In this document: piece by piece, positions 41,182 to 49,854 of the stretch
Layout of the letters: each line of letters starts with the position of its first letter
Numbering within the stretch: the stretch's first letter is position 1
From: Micromonospora echinofusca
Lineage (GTDB): Bacteria; Actinomycetota; Actinomycetes; Mycobacteriales; Micromonosporaceae
Length of the DNA stretch: 64,000 bases
Direction: 5' to 3'
Assembly (NCBI RefSeq): GCF_900091445.1
Contig: NZ_LT607733.1
Span: forward strand, 2,187,501 to 2,251,500
Translations under genes and position numbers: made by a program
The notes under the pieces: generated by a model
Database searches by the model: none
Told to the model about the DNA's origin: nothing
Seen by the model: only the letters and a program-made list of their open reading frames with translations

Positions 41182-44100
41182 CCACCACAGACCAGGATCG
41201 ACGACGCGTCCTCGTCGAGCGGCTGCTCGCCGAGCGCGGGGTGACCCGGACGACGAACCGGATCACGCCCCGCCCGGATCCCGCCGCGCCGGTGCCGCTC
41301 TCCTTCGCGCAGCAGCGCCTGTGGCTGACCGCGGAGCTCGCGCCGACCACCAGCGCCTACGCGGTGCGTACCATCCTGCGGCTACGGGGCCGCGTCAACG
41401 CGGCGACGCTGCGCCGGGCGACCGACGAGGTGGTACGCCGCCACGAGGCGCTGCGTACCGTCATCCGCCGGGTCGACGGCGATCCGGTGCAGGTCGTCCT
41501 GCCCGACCTGCCGCCCGTGTTCGCGGTCGACGAGGCCGCCGTGACGGGCCGTTCGGTGTCGGAGGCCGCCGCGCTCTTCGCCGAGGACGCACGGCTTCCC
41601 TTCGACCTGGCGAAGGGCCCCCTGCTGCGGCTGCGGCTGGTCCGCCTCGACGACGGGCAGTGGCTGTTCGGGGTCACCACCCACCACATCGTCTGCGACG
41701 GCTGGTCGCTGCGGGTGCTGCTCGCGGAGCTGACGTCGTGCTACGACGCGATGCGGCTCGGCCGGGTCCCGGACCTGCCGCCCCTGGAGATCCAGTACGG
41801 CGACTACGCCGTCTGGGAACGGCAGCGGCAGCACGGGCGGCACCTCGACCGGCTGCTGGAGCACTGGCGGGCCCGGATGGCGGGGGCGCCCGCCGTCCTG
41901 CGCCTGCCCACCGACCGGCCCCGGCCGAGCCGACCCTCCCACCGGGGCGCGACCGTGGCCTTCCCCGTCGAGGCGCCGACGGCGCACCGGCTGCGTGAGG
42001 TGGCCCGGCAGCGCGGCGCCACCCCGTTCATGGTGCTGCTGGCGGCCTTCGTGACGGTGCTGGCGCGCTACGCCGACACGGACGACGTGGTGGTCGGCAC
42101 CCCGGTCGCCAACCGCTCCCGGCGCGAGCTGGAACCGCTGATCGGCCCGTTCGTCAACACGCTGCTGCTGCGTACCCGGGTGCACGACGGGGACACGTTC
42201 ACCGCCCTGGTGGACGCGGTGCGCACGACCGCGACGGACGCCTACGAGCATCAGGAGCTCGCCTTCGAACGGCTGGTCGAGGAGTTGAGCCCCGAGCGCG
42301 ACCTCAGCGTCCATCCGCTGTTCCAGGTGATGTTCGCCTACGACGACGGTCAGGCCGCCGCGGACCGCGTCCTGGGCGAGCCGGCGGAGCCGGTGGAGGT
42401 CGACGACGACACGGCCAAGTTCGACCTGACGTTGCTCTGCGCCGACGGCCCCGACGGGCTCACCGGGCGCATCGAGTACAGCACGGACCTGTTCGATCCC
42501 CCGACCGTCGAGCGGCTGGCCGGCCACTTCCGTGCCCTGCTCGCCGCCGCCGTCACCGCGCCGGAGACCCGACTGCGGGAGCTGCCGATGATGGGCGCGG
42601 CGGAGCGGCACCGGGTGCTGCACGAGTGGAACGACACCGACGCGCCGTACCCGCAGGACCGCTGCCTGCACCAGCTCTTCGAGGAGCAGGTGGCCCGTAC
42701 GCCCGACCGGGTCGCGCTCGTCGACGCGGAGTCGGTCACGTTCGCCGAGCTCGACGCCCGGGCCAACCGGCTCGCCCGTCACCTCGTCGGCCTCGGCGCG
42801 GGACCGGACGTGCTGGTCGGCATCTGCCTGGAGCGCGGCGTCGAGATGGTCGTGGCGCTGCTGGCGGTGTTCAAGGCCGGCGCCGCCTACGTGCCGCTGG
42901 ACCCGGGCTACCCGCAGGAGCGGCTGCGCTTCATCCTCGACGACACCGCCGCCACCCTGCTGGTGACCCGCACCGGGCAGCTGGCGCGGCTGCCCGTCGC
43001 GCAGGGCGTCCGGGCGGTCCTGCTCGACCGGGACGCGGAGGCGATCGACCGGCTCGACGGCACCGGGCCGGTCCGCGCCGGCTCACCGGACGACCTGGCC
43101 TACGTCACCTACACGTCGGGCTCGACCGGCCGGCCCAAGGGCGTGCTGGGCAGCCAGCGCGGGATGGTGAACTGCGTCTGGTGGCTGCTGCGGCACACCC
43201 CGTTCGAGGCCGGTGAGGTGATGGCCCAGCGGGTCTCGCTGAACTTCCTCGACGTCGTGTGGGAGATCCTCGCCCCCCTGCTCAGCGGTGCGCCGGTGGT
43301 CGTCTTCCCCAACGACGTGGTGCTCGACGTGGACCGCTTCGTCGACGCGATGGGCGCCGCCCGCATCTCCCGCCTGGTGGTCGTGCCGTCCCTGCTGCGC
43401 GAGCTGCTGGCCGGCGTCGACCTGCGCCGCCGCCTGCCCGACCTGCGGTACGTGTTCACCAGCGGCGAGGCGCTGCCGGCGGACCTGGCCGAGCGGTTCG
43501 CCACCGTGCTGCCGGGGGTCGTTCTGATGAACCTGTACGGCACCTCCGAGGTCTCCGCGGACGTCAGCCACCACACCCTGGTGCCGGGCGCCGGGCTGTC
43601 GAGCGTGCCGATCGGACGCCCCCTGTCCAACATGCGGCTGTACGTCCTGGACCGGCACCGCGATCCCGTGCCGGTCGGCGTGCCGGGCGAGCTGTACGTG
43701 GGCGGCATCGGCCTGGCCCGCGGCTACCTGGGGCTGCCCGGGGAGACGGCGGAGCGGTTCCTGCCGGATCCCTTCGGCGTCCTGCCCGGCGGACGGCTGT
43801 ACCGCACGGGCGACCTGGTGCGCTTCCGGGCCGACGGGGAACTCGACTATCTGGGCCGGACCGACGACCAGGTCAAGATCCGTGGATTCCGTATCGAGCC
43901 GGGCGAGATCGAGGCGGCGCTGAACCGGCACCCCGCGGTGGAGCAGAGCGTGGTCGTCGACCGGGAGCAGCCGTCGGGCGGGCGTGCGCTGGTGGCCTTC
44001 GTCGTGCCCCGCGACGGGTCGTGCGATGTCGAGAGCCTGCGGCAGCACCTGCGCGACACCCTCCCCGAGCACATGGTGCCGACGCGGATCGGGGTGCTCG

Positions 44101-45803
44101 ACGAGCTGCCGATGACGCCCAGCGGCAAGGTCCGGCGGGCCGCGCTCCCGGTCGAGGTGTCGGCGGCGGACACGCCCCGGCGGGCCGCGCCGGAGGGCAC
44201 GGTGGAGTGTGCCCTCGCCGCCATGTGGGCCTCGGTTCTCGACCTGCCCGTGGAGCGCATCGGCCGCGACGACAACTTCTTCCACATCGGCGGGCACTCG
44301 CTGGTGGCCACCCGGCTGGTCAACATGGTGCGGCAGACGCTCGCCGAGGAGGTGCCCCTGCGCCTGCTGTTCGAGCGACCCACGGTCCGTGGACTCGCCG
44401 CGGCCCTCGGCGACCCGGGCGCCGCGCCGGCCGGCGACGCGGAACCGCCCCTGGTCCCGGTCGACCGGGACCAGGACCTGCCGTTGTCCTTCGCGCAGCA
44501 GCGCCTGTGGTTCTTCGAGCAGTTACGCCCGACGCTGGGCGCGTACAACGTCCGCTCGGCCTTCGAGCTGCGGGGCCGCGTCGCGCCGGACACGGTGCGG
44601 CAGGCCGTGGGCACCATCGTCGAGCGGCACGAGGTGCTGCGCACCCGCTTCCCGACGGTACGGGGCGTGGCGGCGCAGGTCGTCGACCCGGTCGCGGCGC
44701 CGCTGGTCGGCGTGGAGGACGTGCGCGGGCTCCCCGCCGCGGAGCAGGACGCCGCCGTGCGTCGCGTCCTCGACGAGGAGTCGGCCACCGGGTTCGACCT
44801 CGCCACCGGGCCGCTGCTGCGGGTCCGGTTCGTGCGCCTGAGCGACGAATCAGCGGTCCTGATCATCGTCATGCACCACATCGTGTGCGACGCGTGGTCG
44901 TTGCGGGCCTTCGCCCACGAGTTCCTCGTGCTCGCCGACGCGTCGACGCACCAACGGCCGGCACAGCTGCCCGACCTCCCCGTCCAGTACGCCGACTACG
45001 CGCAGTGGCAGCGGCGACTGCTCGACGGCACGCGCCTGGAGACCCAGCTCGGCTACTGGCGCGACCGCCTGGGCGGGGCGCCGCCGGTGCTGCCGCTGCG
45101 CACCGACCGTCCCCGGCCGGCGCAACAGACCTTCGCCGGCGCCTCCCTCACGTTCCGGGTCCCCGCCGAGCTGGTCCGCGGCGTGGACGAGCTGCGGCGG
45201 CGGCACGACGTCACGCTGTACATGGTGATGCTGGCGGCCTTCGACGTGGTCCTGGCCGCGCGCGCGGACACCACCGACGTGATCGTGGGTACGCCGGTGG
45301 CCAACCGGACCCGCCCGGAGATCGAGCCGCTGATCGGCTTCTTCGTCAACACCCTCGTGCTGCGTACCCGCCTGGACGGGGACCCGCCCTTCGGGGAGGT
45401 GCTCGACCGCGTCCGGCAGACCGCCCTCGGCGCCTACCAGCACCAGGACATCCCGTTCGAGCGGTTGGTCCGGGAGCTGAAGCCGCCGCGTGGCGCCCGG
45501 CACACCCCCGTCTTCCAGGTCATGTTCAACCTGATCAACCGTACGGAGGACCAGCTCGAGGTCGGTGACCTGCGGCTGACGCCGATCGGCTCGGACGAGG
45601 ACGTCGCACGCTACGACCTGTCGTTCATCGTCTGGGAGGGGGCCGAGGAGCTGGAGTGCCAGCTGGTCTACAACGTGGACCTGTTCGACGTCGCGACCGC
45701 CGAGGACATCGCCTCGGACGTCCTGCGCGTCCTCCGGCAGGCGTGTGCCGACCCCGACGTCCGGTTGTCGCACCTGCTCCGCGGGATCGGTGGTGCCCGG
45801 TGA
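41178..45803 (+). CDS. NRPS C-A(beta-amino acid type)-T-C, ending in a condensation domain
   Basis: A 1541-residue synthetase. The first C domain has HHIVCDG. The A domain lacks the usual Asp235: the sequence LNFLDVVWEI gives Leu235 and Asp236, with code L-D-W-V-F-S-L-A-D, which agrees with the beta-alanine pattern V-D-x-V-I-S-x-A-D at most positions; shifting the acidic residue is known for beta-amino acid activation. T has Ser1041. The protein then ends with a second C domain (HHIVCDA, Gly to Ala) and no A-T. That C domain needs an acceptor in trans. A TTA leucine codon lies at 44523-44525 (codon 1116). Four-base overlaps join it to both neighbours. Confidence 0.92.
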   Translation: MTTTDQDRRRVLVERLLAERGVTRTTNRITPRPDPAAPVPLSFAQQRLWLTAELAPTTSAYAVRTILRLRGRVNAATLRRATDEVVRRHEALRTVIRRVDGDPVQVVLPDLPPVFAVDEAAVTGRSVSEAAALFAEDARLPFDLAKGPLLRLRLVRLDDGQWLFGVTTHHIVCDGWSLRVLLAELTSCYDAMRLGRVPDLPPLEIQYGDYAVWERQRQHGRHLDRLLEHWRARMAGAPAVLRLPTDRPRPSRPSHRGATVAFPVEAPTAHRLREVARQRGATPFMVLLAAFVTVLARYADTDDVVVGTPVANRSRRELEPLIGPFVNTLLLRTRVHDGDTFTALVDAVRTTATDAYEHQELAFERLVEELSPERDLSVHPLFQVMFAYDDGQAAADRVLGEPAEPVEVDDDTAKFDLTLLCADGPDGLTGRIEYSTDLFDPPTVERLAGHFRALLAAAVTAPETRLRELPMMGAAERHRVLHEWNDTDAPYPQDRCLHQLFEEQVARTPDRVALVDAESVTFAELDARANRLARHLVGLGAGPDVLVGICLERGVEMVVALLAVFKAGAAYVPLDPGYPQERLRFILDDTAATLLVTRTGQLARLPVAQGVRAVLLDRDAEAIDRLDGTGPVRAGSPDDLAYVTYTSGSTGRPKGVLGSQRGMVNCVWWLLRHTPFEAGEVMAQRVSLNFLDVVWEILAPLLSGAPVVVFPNDVVLDVDRFVDAMGAARISRLVVVPSLLRELLAGVDLRRRLPDLRYVFTSGEALPADLAERFATVLPGVVLMNLYGTSEVSADVSHHTLVPGAGLSSVPIGRPLSNMRLYVLDRHRDPVPVGVPGELYVGGIGLARGYLGLPGETAERFLPDPFGVLPGGRLYRTGDLVRFRADGELDYLGRTDDQVKIRGFRIEPGEIEAALNRHPAVEQSVVVDREQPSGGRALVAFVVPRDGSCDVESLRQHLRDTLPEHMVPTRIGVLDELPMTPSGKVRRAALPVEVSAADTPRRAAPEGTVECALAAMWASVLDLPVERIGRDDNFFHIGGHSLVATRLVNMVRQTLAEEVPLRLLFERPTVRGLAAALGDPGAAPAGDAEPPLVPVDRDQDLPLSFAQQRLWFFEQLRPTLGAYNVRSAFELRGRVAPDTVRQAVGTIVERHEVLRTRFPTVRGVAAQVVDPVAAPLVGVEDVRGLPAAEQDAAVRRVLDEESATGFDLATGPLLRVRFVRLSDESAVLIIVMHHIVCDAWSLRAFAHEFLVLADASTHQRPAQLPDLPVQYADYAQWQRRLLDGTRLETQLGYWRDRLGGAPPVLPLRTDRPRPAQQTFAGASLTFRVPAELVRGVDELRRRHDVTLYMVMLAAFDVVLAARADTTDVIVGTPVANRTRPEIEPLIGFFVNTLVLRTRLDGDPPFGEVLDRVRQTALGAYQHQDIPFERLVRELKPPRGARHTPVFQVMFNLINRTEDQLEVGDLRLTPIGSDEDVARYDLSFIVWEGAEELECQLVYNVDLFDVATAEDIASDVLRVLRQACADPDVRLSHLLRGIGGAR

Positions 45804-48577
45804 GGTACCCGACCGACACGACGCGGCTGCTCGACGAGCCCCAGCGCGGGCGCTGGCTGCGCGCCGAGGCGGCGACGCGGGCCGGTGGCGGCGTGAGCAC
45901 CGTCGGTCTGGCGGTGCGGATCCACGGTCACCTCGACGCCGCCGTCCTGCGCGAGGCCGCCCACCGTACGGTCGCCGCGTACCCGGTGCTCAACACCGCG
46001 TACGGGCTGACGGGGGGAGAACCCGCCGACCTCGGGCCGGTCGCCCACAGCCTCGCCTTCGAGGAGCGGGACCTCGGCGTACGGCCAGCGGCGCTCCCCA
46101 CGGCCCTGGCCCGGGCGCGGCGCGACCTGCTGGCGCCGATCGACCCGGCCGTGGGGCCGAACCTGCGGCTGGGCCTGTCGCGCCTGGCGGCGCACGACCA
46201 CGTGCTGACGCTGGCGGCGCACCGGGTGGTCGCCGACCGCCGGTCCCTGTCGGTGCTGCTGGGCCGGCTCGGCCAGACCCACCGGGCGCTGCTGTCCGGC
46301 GCGCCGGTGCCGGCCCCGCCCGACGGTGGCGCGTACGACGCGGCGTGGTCGGCCGACGGCCGGGCCGAGGAACGGTTGTGGTTCTGGCGTGCCCGGTTGG
46401 CCGGGGTACCCGAGCGCACGTCCCTGCCCGCGGACCGGCCGGGGCCGGTCGACGCCGCGCGTGGGGCGCACCGGCTGTCGGTCCCCGCGGCGGCACTCAC
46501 CTCGCTCCGGCGCTCGTCGCAGGGGGCCGGACCGGGCACCGAACTGCTGGCGCTGTTCGCGGTGCTGCTCGCCCGCTACGCCGGTACGACGCAGGTGACG
46601 ATGGGGATTCCCGTCGATCTGCGCACCGACCTCGGGCAGGAGGCGGTCGGCCCGTTCGAGGACACCGCCATCCTCTGCCTGGACGTCCCGGCCGCCGCCG
46701 CTCTGCCCGAGGTCCTGCGCCTGACCCGCGCGGCCCTCGACGACGTGGAGCGCCACGGCCGCGTGCCGTACGACTGGCTGCTCCCACGGCTGCGGCCCGA
46801 CCTGCCGATCGAGACGGACCCGTACGTCCAGGTGCGCCACACCCCGGCCCGGCCGGATCCGCTGCCCGCCGTCGCGGGCTGGCGGATCGAGCTGCTCGAT
46901 GCCGGGAGCACACCGACGGAGGGCGAGCTGAACCTCGTCGCCGGGCAGGAGGGCCGGGGCGTCGCCGAGCTGGTCTACCCCGCCGCGCGGTTCGCGCCGT
47001 CCACCGTGGCCCGGATGGCCCGGCACCTCGGCAACCTCGCCACCTCGGCGGCGGCGCACCCGGACCGGCCGGTCACCCGGCTCGACATGCTGTCCGCGGA
47101 CGAGCGGACCCTGATCCTCACCAGATGGGCTCGGGGCCGTCCGCCGGCGACGGGGGCGGCGCGGATCGCGACGGGTACGCCCGGCGCACCGCGACCCTGC
47201 CTGCACGAGCTGGTGGAACGGCACGCCGAGCGCACCCCCGACGCGGTCGCGGTGGTGGACGCCGGCCGGTCCTGGACGTACGCCGGACTCAACGCCGCCG
47301 CCAACCGGACGGCGCACCGGCTCATGGCGCTCGGGGTGGGCGCCGAGCGCCCGGTCGGCCTCTGCCTGGAGCGCGGCGCGGAACTCATCGGCGCCGCCCT
47401 CGCCACCCTCAAGGCCGGCGGCGCCTTCGTGCCCCTGGACCCGACCCACCCGACACAGCGGCTGCGGCACATCCTCGACGAGACGGCCGTGGCCGCGGTG
47501 ATCACCGATCGCCGGTCCGCCGAACGGGTGCGGGCGGCGACCTCGGCCGTGATGCTGCTGGTCGACGACGACCCCCCGGCCGCCGTCCCCGGCGAGGTCC
47601 CGCCCGGGAACCCGGCCGGCCGGGCGACCCCGGAGAGCCTCGCCTACGTGCTCTACACCTCCGGATCGACCGGGCGCCCCAAGGGCGTCCTGGTCAGCCA
47701 CGGCGCACTGGTCGGCCGCTGCGGCTGGGAGCACGACCTCGACGGCCCGACCGACCGGCTGGTGATGTTGCAGTCCAGTCACGTCACCTTCGACGCCGCG
47801 CTCTGGGAGATCTTCGCCCCGCTGACCGGCGGCGGCACGGTGGTGACCGTGCAGCACGGGCGGGAGGCCGACGCGGCGCACGTGAACGACCTGCTGCGGC
47901 GGCACGGGGTGACCGTGGCCGGCTTCACGCCCACGCTCCTCGCGGCCCTGCTCAGCGACGGCGCGTTCGCCGGGGTGTCCCTGCGCCGACTCGTCTCCGG
48001 CGGCGAGGTCCTCACCGGCGACCTGGCCGCCCGCGTGCTGTCCGGCGTGGACGCCGACGAGTTCCACAACCTGTACGGCCCCACCGAGACCTGCGTCGAC
48101 GCGACGGGCCACCGGGTGACCGCGCCGGTGCGTCGGGGAACGGGCGTGCCCATCGGCCGGCCCGTCCCCGGCGCCCGCGCCTACGTCCTCGACCGGCACC
48201 TGCAGCCGTCGCCCGCCGGGGTGCCCGGCGAGCTGTTCGTCGGCGGCGCCGGACTGGCCCGTGGCTACCTGGGCGCGCCCGCGTCGACGGCCGAGCGGTT
48301 TGTGCCCGATCCGTACGCGGGCACGCCGGGCGCGCGGATGTACCGCACCGGCGACCGCGCCCGGTTCCGGGCCGAGGACGGCGCGCTGGAGTACCTCGGC
48401 CGGATCGACGAGCAAATCAAGATCCGCGGCATCCGCGTCGAACTGGGGGAGATCGAAGCGGCCCTCGTCGGCCATCCCGCCGTGACCGCGGCAGCGGTGG
48501 TGGTGACCGGCCGGTCGACGGCCGGCGCCCCACCGTCCGCGCCGAATCCCACAGCACCGAACGGAGCACCACGATGA
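45800..48577 (+). CDS. Truncated NRPS: degenerate C domain plus A domain lacking A9, A10 and T
   Basis: A 925-residue protein. The N-terminal 450 residues are condensation-like, but the active motif reads HRVVADR instead of HHxxxDG, so the catalytic second histidine and the glycine are lost. The adenylation part has LYTSGSTGRPKGV, A5 HNLYGPTETC and A8 RIDEQIKIRGIRVELGEIE, code D-A-W-G-V-G-L-V-D (no match). It ends about 28 residues after A8 in a Pro/Ala-rich tail: A9, the A10 lysine and the carrier are missing. This is not a frameshift, because the MFS ATG overlaps its stop. The missing piece is present at the start of the protein encoded at 34100. Alone it should lack full activity. Confidence 0.9.
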   Translation: MRYPTDTTRLLDEPQRGRWLRAEAATRAGGGVSTVGLAVRIHGHLDAAVLREAAHRTVAAYPVLNTAYGLTGGEPADLGPVAHSLAFEERDLGVRPAALPTALARARRDLLAPIDPAVGPNLRLGLSRLAAHDHVLTLAAHRVVADRRSLSVLLGRLGQTHRALLSGAPVPAPPDGGAYDAAWSADGRAEERLWFWRARLAGVPERTSLPADRPGPVDAARGAHRLSVPAAALTSLRRSSQGAGPGTELLALFAVLLARYAGTTQVTMGIPVDLRTDLGQEAVGPFEDTAILCLDVPAAAALPEVLRLTRAALDDVERHGRVPYDWLLPRLRPDLPIETDPYVQVRHTPARPDPLPAVAGWRIELLDAGSTPTEGELNLVAGQEGRGVAELVYPAARFAPSTVARMARHLGNLATSAAAHPDRPVTRLDMLSADERTLILTRWARGRPPATGAARIATGTPGAPRPCLHELVERHAERTPDAVAVVDAGRSWTYAGLNAAANRTAHRLMALGVGAERPVGLCLERGAELIGAALATLKAGGAFVPLDPTHPTQRLRHILDETAVAAVITDRRSAERVRAATSAVMLLVDDDPPAAVPGEVPPGNPAGRATPESLAYVLYTSGSTGRPKGVLVSHGALVGRCGWEHDLDGPTDRLVMLQSSHVTFDAALWEIFAPLTGGGTVVTVQHGREADAAHVNDLLRRHGVTVAGFTPTLLAALLSDGAFAGVSLRRLVSGGEVLTGDLAARVLSGVDADEFHNLYGPTETCVDATGHRVTAPVRRGTGVPIGRPVPGARAYVLDRHLQPSPAGVPGELFVGGAGLARGYLGAPASTAERFVPDPYAGTPGARMYRTGDRARFRAEDGALEYLGRIDEQIKIRGIRVELGEIEAALVGHPAVTAAAVVVTGRSTAGAPPSAPNPTAPNGAPR

Positions 48578-49836
48578 CGCAGGGACCGGTCGCCACCACC
48601 CCCGCGCCGCTGACCAGACACGGCAACTTCCTGAAGCTGTGGAGCGGCCAGTCGGTCGCGCTGCTCGGGTACGAGATCACCGAGATCGCGCTGCCGCTCG
48701 CGGCCATCCTGGTCCTCAACGCCAGCGCCGCCGACATCGGGCTCATCGGCGGCGCCCGCTGGCTGCCGTTCGTCCTGCTGTCGCTGTGGATCGGGGCGTG
48801 GTGCGAGCGGCGCCGGCGACTGCCGCTGATGGTCTTCGCCGACCTCAGCCGCGCCGTCCTGCTGCTCGCCGTCGTGGCGGCCGCGCTGACCGACCTGCTG
48901 AGCATGCCGCTGCTCGTCGCGGCGGTGTTCCTGTTCGGCGCGCTGACGGTGCTGTTCGACGTCTGCTACGCCACGGTCCTGGTCAGCGTGGTGCCGAACG
49001 AGCAACTCGTGGCCGCCAACGGCCGACTCCAGGCGTCGGCGTCCGTGGCCCAGGCGGGTGGGCCGGGGCTGGGTGGCGTACTCGTCCAGTGGCTCACCGC
49101 GCCCGTGACGCTGCTCGTCCAGGCCGGTGGCTTCCTGGTATCGGCCGGCTTCCTGTCCCGGATGCGGGTCGCGGAGGAGGTGGCGGACGACGGGACGCGC
49201 CCCGGCGCCGTCGCCGCTGTCAGAGGGGGTCTGCGAGCGGTCTTCGGCGACCCGCTCCTGCGGTCACTGGTCTGCGTCGGTGCCGTGTTCAACCTGTTCA
49301 GCCAGTGGGTGGTCGCGTTGTTCCCGCTGTTCGCGGTGCGCGACCTGGACCTCAACCCGGGGCTGCTGGGCCTGATCATCTCCGCCGCCGCCGTCGGTGG
49401 TCTCGTCGGGGCGATGGTGGCGACCAGGCTGAGCACGATGCTCGGCCCCGGGCCGGCGATCGTGCTGTCCTCGGCGGTGGCGTCGGTCCCGCTGATCCTG
49501 GTGGCGTTCACCCCGGACGACAAGGCCGTCGCGGTGGCCTGGTTGATCTCCGTCTTCGCCGTCGCGGGGTTCGGCTGGACCATCGGCGGCATCCTCATCA
49601 CCAGCATCAGGCAGGCGTACACCCCTCGCGCCGTGCTGGCCCGGGTCAACGCCACCTATCGATTCCTCGCCTCCGGGCTGGTGGCGGTGGGCGTCTTCGC
49701 CGGCGGACTCCTCGGGGAGGCCACGACCGTCCGCACGGCGCTCCTGGTCGGCGGGCTCGGGTCGGTGATCGCCGTGATCTGGGCCCTCTCGTCGCCGGTC
49801 CGCCGGCTCACCCAACTGCCAACTACGAGCAACTGA
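48574..49836 (+). CDS. MFS transporter, probable exporter 2
   Basis: A 420-residue MFS protein of the enterobactin-exporter/multidrug type with about 12 hydrophobic segments and a basic loop WCERRRRLP after helix 2. VSVVPNEQLVAANGRLQ and QAYTPRAVLARVNATYRF are typical of this branch. It overlaps the truncated NRPS gene (ATGA) and lies inside the right-arm operon, so product efflux and self-resistance are likely. It is distinct from the left-arm exporter at 20509-21804, from which it differs in length and loop sequence. Confidence 0.9.
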   Translation: MTQGPVATTPAPLTRHGNFLKLWSGQSVALLGYEITEIALPLAAILVLNASAADIGLIGGARWLPFVLLSLWIGAWCERRRRLPLMVFADLSRAVLLLAVVAAALTDLLSMPLLVAAVFLFGALTVLFDVCYATVLVSVVPNEQLVAANGRLQASASVAQAGGPGLGGVLVQWLTAPVTLLVQAGGFLVSAGFLSRMRVAEEVADDGTRPGAVAAVRGGLRAVFGDPLLRSLVCVGAVFNLFSQWVVALFPLFAVRDLDLNPGLLGLIISAAAVGGLVGAMVATRLSTMLGPGPAIVLSSAVASVPLILVAFTPDDKAVAVAWLISVFAVAGFGWTIGGILITSIRQAYTPRAVLARVNATYRFLASGLVAVGVFAGGLLGEATTVRTALLVGGLGSVIAVIWALSSPVRRLTQLPTTSN

Positions 49837-49854
49837 AACGGGGAGACACGCAGC

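Noticed and set aside
48500..48700. Frameshift or assembly error as cause of the truncated A domain
   Set aside because: The MFS start codon overlaps the stop (ATGA) and no A9/A10 or carrier motif is visible in any frame after it, so the end is genuine.
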